Source: an uncultured Lachnospiraceae bacterium (lineage in GTDB: Bacteria > Bacillota > Clostridia > Lachnospirales > Lachnospiraceae). Taken from it: 64,000 nt of DNA. Of this stretch, positions 32,562 through 41,500 are shown piece by piece. Both the position numbers and the translations under genes were made by a program. Under the pieces are notes generated by a model, which was not told the DNA's origin, did no database searches, and worked only from the letters and a program-made list of their open reading frames with translations. The stretch is from positions 1-64,000 of the forward strand of contig CAKRJP010000012.1 of assembly GCA_934351835.1 (NCBI GenBank), in the 5' to 3' direction. Positions within the stretch are counted from its first letter, which is position 1. The number at the start of each line of letters is the position of its first letter.

Positions 32562-35500
32562 TTAATTAGCTTCTTGTTCTCTGGAAGTTGGAAGACCTCT
32601 CTTTGCGAGTTCTGTATCCAGTTCTTCTCTGAGTTCAAAGTTCTTTTTCTGCCGTTTCTTCATGTTATGTGTAAAGAATCCATACAGGATTGCTGTGATT
32701 AACATGATTAAGAAATGGAGGATGCAGCAATCGTGGTCATCCAGTTTCTGATTTTCCAATGGTACGTCTCCATCGTCAGAATCAAATACCTCTTGTACAT
32801 CTGCCGCAAAGTTTCTAACTGCATTTGCTGTTGCCTGCGGTACGTTTGTAACTGTGTCAACTACCTGGTTGATCACACCCGGGTTTGAAGGCGTCTGCGG
32901 ATTATTCTGTGGTATTACAGGTATCGCTGTGAATCTTGCCGTAAAGGTCATCTCGCCTGTAATATCATAACCGGTTGTCGGTCTCTGCGGTGACCAGTTA
33001 AGACTTGACTGATCATATCCTGCATTTGCTCTTGCTCCTGCAATCTGGAAGAATGAGAGATGTCCGACACCATTTACTGCCGGTTCATTATTTTCATCAA
33101 ATAATGTTACCACTGCATGGTCATGTGTCACGGTTCCGTTTACTGCCTCAAATCTTACTACTACCTGATATCGATCCGGAATATTATCTGGCTGATCCGG
33201 ATTTGTCGGATCTGTTCCGATCGTATCTTTGTAGTAAATAAATGTTACTGTTGCGTCTTCATTTTCAATAGTTACTGTCTTGGTTGACGGATATGCAACG
33301 TATCCTTCCACGGCTTCTGCCTCCAGGATCTTGCTGGTTCCCGGTTTCAGATTCTCAATATCGTAATCCTCAGGAAGTGCCACATCTCCTTCTTCTCCAT
33401 CTGCAAATACATGCTCTACGTGGATATCATATACTTCTTCCACATCTACAGGTACTTCCGGTGTCTCTGGGATCTCACCCTCACCCTTGGCAACTGCTGC
33501 ATTTGTGATGGTATTTCCGCGGTCTTCTTTCACAACCGTGTACTCTGCTGTGATTGTTGCCGTCTTGCCAGGTGCCAGTGTATCTAATGTTACGTTAGCT
33601 CCATTGATCGTGCCCTTAGCGTCTTCAACCTTTGTGATTGTTGCAGCTCCTGCTGCCTTCATCTGATCTTCTACCAGAACATTGTTCTGCGTTGTATTAC
33701 CTGTATTCTCTACAGTGATCTCGTATGTAACGGTATCGCCGATCTGATATTCAGCCTTTTCGCCAACGACTTTCTTGGTAATGCTAAGTTCCGGATTCTT
33801 CTGATCTGTAGGATCTTCCGTCTTTCCAGGTTTTACGTCCGGTGTCGGTTTGTCCGGATCCGGTGTTGTTCCTGTTGCTGTTGCCACATTGACAACTGTC
33901 TTTCCAAGGTCAGATTCTTTTACAGTGTAGCTTGCCTTAAACGTTACTTCATCGTTCGGTTTGAATTTGCCTTCGATCTTGAATGCCTTATCACCTGTAT
34001 TACCTGTCAGTTTATCAGATACTGTCACATCTGTTAATGTTAAGTTACCTGTGTTCTTAGCGGTAATCTCATAAGTGATCTTCTCACCGAGTGCATAACT
34101 CTTACCGTTTGCCGGTTTACTTGTTGTTTTCTTGGTTACTGTAATCTGTGGATTACTTTCATCTGTTGTAACTGTCTTCTCACCTTCGCCCTTAACATCT
34201 TTTCCTGTCGGATCTTTACCTTCTGCTGTTGCAAGGTTTCTGATCTTGCCTGCGATGATGTCTTTTTCAGTTACAGTGTATGTTGTTTCTTTTGTTACTG
34301 TCTTGCCCGGTTTGATATCATCAAGTGTCCATTCAGCTTTTGTCAGAGGGTCGTTCAGTTTTACTCCGCTGATTGTTACATTTCCATTATTTGTTACGGT
34401 AATGGTGTATTTAATCTTCTCGCCGAGTTTTACTTCACCGGTCTTATCCGCCGTCTTAATGACTGTTAAGTTCGGATTTGGTGTATCTACCGGATCTTCC
34501 TTTTCACCAGGTATTACCGGTGTCTCAGGTTTCTTCGGATCCGGATTCTCTGCCTTGCCGGTTACGTTGTTGACAACTTTTTCTTCTAATACATCTGCTT
34601 CTGTTACTGTGTATCTTGCTTCAAATGTCTTTGTATCACCAGGTGTGAGTGTCTTGATCGTCCATGCATTATCTCCGGCATTGCCTGTGAGTGCATCTTC
34701 GATCTTCACATTTGTAAGTGTCAGGTTACCATCATTGGTTACTTTGATCTCGTACTTGATGGTCTCACCAAGTTTGTAAATATGGTCTTCTGTCACACCC
34801 TTCGTTGTCTTTGTGATGGTCATGTGTGGGTTGGATTTATCGAATTTATCAACTGTATCAGTTCCTTTATATTCTTTATCCACACCACTGAAGGTTGCTT
34901 TTACATTATTTGTAAATGTACCATTTACGATATCTGCTTCTGTCACTATGTAAGTAGCTTTTGCAGTAATCTCTTTTCCAGGTTTTACATTTGCAAATGT
35001 TGTCTCGTCAAGTGTTACACCATCCTGCTCTTCGAGAGTGATCGTCTTGGCTTCATCATAAATGTTCTTTACAGTGATTGTAAATTCAATAACGTCGCCG
35101 ACTTTGTATGTCTTGTCTGTGTCATGTGTCTTGTTCACTACCAGTGAAGGTGTAACCGGATTCTCCGGTGTTCCGTCTGTGACTGTTAATAATCCGGTGT
35201 TTACAGTTACATTGTAGTTAGATTTCTTAGCTGTGTATTCGTTCTCGCCTTCTGCAGCCCATGTCATCTCGTAGTTGTTCACGGATGTTCCTACATATGT
35301 CTGTGAACCTGTCACCTCAAATCCATAGGTCTCACCTGCTACGATTCCATCTACGCGTCCAGAAGCTGTCAATGCTTTATTATTGAATACTCTTGTTGCT
35401 GAATCTGTTGTAATGGTTACGGTCTTCGGTGTGATCTGGTAAACCTTATCCACGGTTCCGCTGTAGTTGCCTTTACCTGTGATTGTTACTGTGATCTCAC

Positions 35501-38500
35501 CTGTTACGTTTGTAAAGTCGTCTTTGTCATTGTAACTTACTTCGTAATCTTTTCCTTCTTCCAGCTTGTTTCCATCTTTGTCTTTTACGACCGGTGTCCA
35601 CTTGTGCTCTTTGCCATCATATGGCACATCGGAAGGATCATTGATTGTAATGCCCTTGTAATTCGGGTCTGGTTTATCCGGATTCTCCGGATCTGGTTTC
35701 GGTACGATAGACTGTGCTGTAACTTTCAGTGTTCCAACACTCTTGCTGATCGTATAGTTACTTTCTTTTGCAGTTCCGTCCCATGTCAGTGTATAGGTAT
35801 TATCGCTCTCACCGACTTCTGTCTGGCTTCCGGTTGTCTCAAATGTTGCTGTCTCATTGTTGACAAATCCGCTGATCGTTCCGGCTGCTGTTAATGCGTT
35901 TCCGTCATAGACTTTATTTGCCTTCGGTGTCGTAATGGTCAGTGCTGCCGGTGTAACTTCTACTTCTGCCGTGCTTGACTTGTCAATCTTCAGCTTATCT
36001 GTTACATCTTTTCCGCTGGCATTTACAATGACCAGTTCATCTACCTTCGCTGTTTCTTTTGATACATCTGTCAGACTCGTATTGGATTTTGCAGTCTTTA
36101 CACTGTATCCCTTTGGAAGTCCTTTGACTGTTACGGTTGCTCCGTGTGGGTTTCCGTCATAAGTATGTGTTCCACCGGTGACTACTGCCACAATACTGTC
36201 TGTTGTCTCTGTAACTACCAGTTTTCCAAGTGTCTCACTCTTTAACTTGTAGTTATTTTCACTGGCTTTGTCATTCCAGGTCATCTCATAGGTATTGTCG
36301 CTTTCGCCTACTTCTGTCTGGCTTCCGGTTGTTCTAAAGCTGTATCCATCCTTCTTTAATACATTTTCAACTTTGTAACCAACAGCTGTCAATGGCTCTC
36401 CATCGTATGTTTTGCTGTCTCCGTCAGTTGTTACTGTATATTCTCTTGGAAGGATCTGATAACTCTTTGTTGCACTTCCTGTGTAGTTGCCTTTTCCTGT
36501 AATGGTTACTTCGATGGCTCCTGTTACGTTGGTGTAATCTGTCTTGCTGTAGCTTACTTCGTAGTCAGTTCCCTCTGTGAGAGTCTTGCCATCTTTATCT
36601 TTTACGACCGGTGTCCACTTATGTGCTTCTCCATCGTATGGTACATCGGAAGGATCATTGATCGTAATGCCCTTGTAACTTGGATCCGGCTTGTCCGGAT
36701 TCTCCGGATCTGTTCCCGGTACGATAGACTGTGCTGTAACTTTCAGTGTTCCAACACTCTTGCTGATTGTATAGTTACTTTCTTTTGCAGTTCCGTCCCA
36801 TGTCAGTGTATAGGTATTATCGCTCTCACCGACTTCTGTCTGACTTCCGGTTGTCACAAATGTGGCTGTCTCATTATTGACAAATCCGCTGATCGTTCCG
36901 GCTTTGGTCAATGCGTTTCCGTCATAGACTCTGCTCGCATCTGGTGTTGTAATCGTCAGTGTTGCCGGTGTAACTTCTACTTCTGCTGTACTTGACTTAT
37001 CAATATTCAGCTTAGCTGTTACATCTTCGCCATTTGCATTTACAATGACCAGTTCATCTACTTTTGCCGTAGCTTTTGATACATCTGTCAGACTTGTATT
37101 GGATTTTGCGGTCTTAACGCTGTATCCCTTTGGAAGTCCTGTTACCGTTACGGTTGCTCCGTGTGGGTTTCCGTCATAAGTATGTGTTCCACCGGTGACT
37201 ACTGCCACAATACTGTCTGTTGTCTCTGTAACTACCAGTTTTCCAAGTGCCTCACTCTTTAACTTGTAGTTATTTTCACTGGCTTTGTCATTCCAGGTCA
37301 TCTCGTAGGTATTGTCGCTTTCGCCTACTTCTGTCTGGCTTCCGGTTGTCTTAAAGCTGTATCCGTCCTTCTCTAATACATTTTCAACTTTGTAACCAGC
37401 GGCTGTCAATGGCTCTCCATTGTATGTTTTGCTGTCTCCATCAGTTTCTACTGTATATTCTCTTGGAAGGATCTGATAATTCTTTGTTACACTTCCTGTA
37501 TAGTTGCCTTTTCCTGTAATGGTTACTTTGATAACACCTGTTACATTTGTAAAGTCATCTTTGTCATAACTTACAGTGTAATCGGTTCCCTCTGTCAGGA
37601 CTTTGTCGGATGCATCTGTGACTATCGGTGTCCATTTCTGCACCTGTCCGTTGTATGGTACATCGGAAGGGTCATTGATCTGGATACCTTTATAACTTGG
37701 ATCTGGATTTTCCGGATCCGGTCCCGGTACGATAGCCTGCTCTGTAACTTTCAATGTTCCAAATTCGATTGTTACATCGTAGTTAGATTCCTTTGCATTT
37801 CCATCCCAGTTCACGGTAAATGCATTATCGCTCTCGCCGACTTCTGTCTGGCTTCCGGTAAATGTATATCCCGCGCTCTCTCCTTCAGCAAATCCACTTT
37901 CTGTTGCCAGTGGTGTAGTTCCATTTACAAGGGCTGTTCCATTGTAAACTCTGTCAAGATCAGCACTCTTTAATGTTACTTTTGCCTTTTCGATCACAAG
38001 TTCGCCGTTCTCTGTATTTACAGTAAACTCACTGCTTACATCATTTCCAGCGGCATCTTTTACAACAGGTGTTCCTGTAATATTGTTCGTATAAGTTCCG
38101 GCATCTTTCTTTGTCGGGTCTTCTGTGGTCAGACCTTCTACGGTATAGGTTTCTCCGTCAACTGTAAATGTGGTTGTCTTCAAACCTGCAGCGCTGTGAT
38201 CTTTTCCATCATATGGTACCTTGTCACTGTTTGCCTCTACCGTGATCTCATACTTCGCCTCACGATTTGTAATCGTCAGAGTACCTTCTTTTGTTATGAT
38301 CGTGTAGTTATCCGGATTTGTATTACTCTTTAATTCATAAGTAAATGTATTATCGCTGCTTCCAACGACTTTCTGGCTTCCGGTCACATCATAGGTTGCG
38401 CCTTCGCCCTTTGCAAATCCATCGCCACTCTCTGTAACGTTTTTATTCGTAAGTGCTTTACCATTGTAAGCTCTGCTGTCTGTTGCAGATGTCATGGTAA

Positions 38501-41500
38501 CGGTACGTTTTTCAACCTTTACATAACCATCTGTCACTTCAAATTTAACATTTGTGAAGTTTGCGTTCTCATTCTTGAAATTCTTCGCATCCAGTCCCAT
38601 CTCGGTCTCGCCGGCATTGGTTCTTTTTGCAAGAGCTGTTCCTTCAAATGTGAAATCGCTGTCCTGGTATAATGGATTACTGATATTTGTTACCACATAT
38701 CCTGAAGCCTTCTTCTCTGTTCCATCGTACTTATCTTCCGTATGGTTTCCGGTGATCTTAACTACTACTTCCGAAGTTACCGGTGTCACTTCCAGAGTTC
38801 CTTCTTCTGTTGTAATCTCGTAGTTATCTTTATTGGTTCCTTCATCTAATGTATAAGTAAATGTATTATCTTTTTTACCTACATTAGTGATCGTTCCGGT
38901 TACATTACAGCTTGCACCTTCATCCTTGACAAATCCATCTCCACCTACTGTGATCGTATCATTTGTAAGGGCTTCTCCGGTGTATGGTCTGCTTGATGTT
39001 CCACTGGTCAGTGTCACGTTTCTCTTTTCAATGGTTAACGTTCCGTCTACCACTACGAATTTAACTTTACTGAACTGATTACTTGTATTCTTGAAATCAC
39101 TGGCTTTCAGCTTCATCTTATAGGTTCCGGCGTCGGTTCCTTTTGCCTCTGCCTTGCCACTGAATGTAAAGTCATTTGCTGTATATAACGGATTGCTGCT
39201 TGTCACGGTGTAGTCTGTGACTGTCTGCTCTGTTCCATTATATTTTACGGTCTTATTATTTCCGGTGATTGTTACAACAACTTCTTTATCATCTGCTGTT
39301 ACAGTAAGTTTTCCTTCTGCCTTTGTTATATTGTAGTTGTTCTCACTGGTTCCCTCATTCAAGGTATATGTAAATTTGTTGTCACTGGTTCCGACTGTCG
39401 TCTGGCTTCCGGTTACATCATAGGATGCACCTTCACCCTCAACAAATCCGTCACCGCTCACTGTCACTCCATTGTTTGTAAGAGCTTTTCCATCGTATGG
39501 TTTGCTGTCATTAGCACTTGTAAGTGTCACATCTCTCTTTGTAATCGTCAGAGATCCGTCTTCAACTTTAAATTCTACATTTGTAAAGTTCTTACTTACA
39601 TTTGCAAAATCAGAAGCTTTCAGATTCATCGGATAAGTTCCTGCATCGGTTCCTTTTGCCTCTGCCTTGCCGCTAAATGTAAAGTCATTCGCTGTATATA
39701 ATGAGTTGCTGATTTCTTTTACATCATAACCGGTTACGCTCTGCTCTTTGCCGGTATATTTCTGGCTATCCGTTTTTCCTTTAATGGTTACGGTTACCTT
39801 AGCTGTTACCGGTATTACTTCTAACGTTCCGTTGGCAGTTGTAATATTGTAGTTTCCTGCGTCTGTTCCTTCATTTAATGTATAACTAAATGTATTCTCA
39901 GTCGTTCCTACATTTGTGATGGTTCCGGTTACATTGTAGCTTGCGCCCTGGCCGTTTACAAATCCGTCACCGCCTACTGTGACATTCTTATTTGTAAGAG
40001 CATTTCCATCGTATGGTTTGCTGTCATCGGCACTTGTAAGTGTTACGTTTCTCTTTGTAATCTCCAGAGATCCATCTGTTACTACGAATCTTACATTTGC
40101 AAAGTTCTTGCTGTTATTGGCAAAGCTTGCAGCTGTAAGTCCCATCGGGTAAGTTCCGACATTGGTTCCTTTTGCTTTTGCCAAAACACCGTCTTTCAAT
40201 CCAACATTTTCAGAAGTATACAAAGCGTTGCTGATGCTTACTACCTTATAATCTGTAACATTCTGCTCTGTTCCATTGTAAGGCTTGCTGTCTGTATTTC
40301 CCTGGATAGTTACTACAACTTCATCAGTTACCGGTGTTACTTCGAGTTCACCAGGCACGGTTGTAATATTGTAGTTCTTTTCATTTGTTCCATCCTTCAA
40401 TTTGTAAGTAAATTCGTTATTTACTTTACCTACATTGGTGATTGTTCCGGTCACATCGTAAGTTGCACCTTCACCTTTTACAAATCCGTCACCACTCACT
40501 GTGACATTCTCATTCGTAAGGGCCGATCCAGTATAATGTCTGCTTGCTGATCCACTGGTCAGAGTTACATCTCTCTTTGTAATTTCAAGAGTTCCGTCTG
40601 TAACTACAAAAGTTACTTTTTTGAAGTTCTTATTGTTGTTTACAAAGTCTGACGCTTTCAGTCCCATCGGATAAGTTCCGACATCGGTTCCTTTTGCTTT
40701 TGCAGTTCCTTTAAATGAGAAGTCTTTTTCAGAATATGTCTTGCTGTCGATGGATACCGTGTAGTCTGTTACAGTCTGTTCTTCTCCACTGTATTTCTCT
40801 GACTTCTTATTTCCTGTAATTGTTACTACGACTTCGCTCTCGTCTGCCTTTACTGTCAGTTTTCCCGGAACCTGAGTGATATTGTAATTATCTTTATTCG
40901 TTCCTTCATTCAGTTCGTATGTAAATGTGTTGTCGCTGGTTCCCTCATCTGTCTGACTTCCGGTCACATGGTATGTTGCACCTTCGCCTTTTGCAAATTC
41001 GTCACCACTCACTGTGACATTCTCATTTGTAAGAGCATTTCCATCGTAAACTTTCTCGTCACTTGCTGAGGTCAGTGTCACGTCTCTCTTTGCAATATCA
41101 AGCTGTCCATCGATTACTACGAATTTTACATTAGTAAAGTTCGTATTGGCATTCGCAAAATCGGATGCTTTCAGTCCCATCGGATAGTTTCCTGCATTGG
41201 TTCCTTTTACTTCTGCAGTGCCACTGAATGCAAAATCTGTATTTTTATATAACGTATTATTAATAGATACATCATATCCACGGACTGTCTGTTCGCTTCC
41301 GTTATATTTTCCTCCGCCGGTATGACCTGTAATTGTTACAACTACTTCCTTCGTTACCGGTGTTACTTCTAACGTTCCTTCTTTTTTTGTGATCGTGTAG
41401 TTGTCCGGGTTTACTCCCTTTTTCAGCGTATAAGAGAATGTATTCTTGCTCGTTCCAACATCTGTCTGGCTTCCGGTTACAGCATAGGTTGCTTCCTCAT

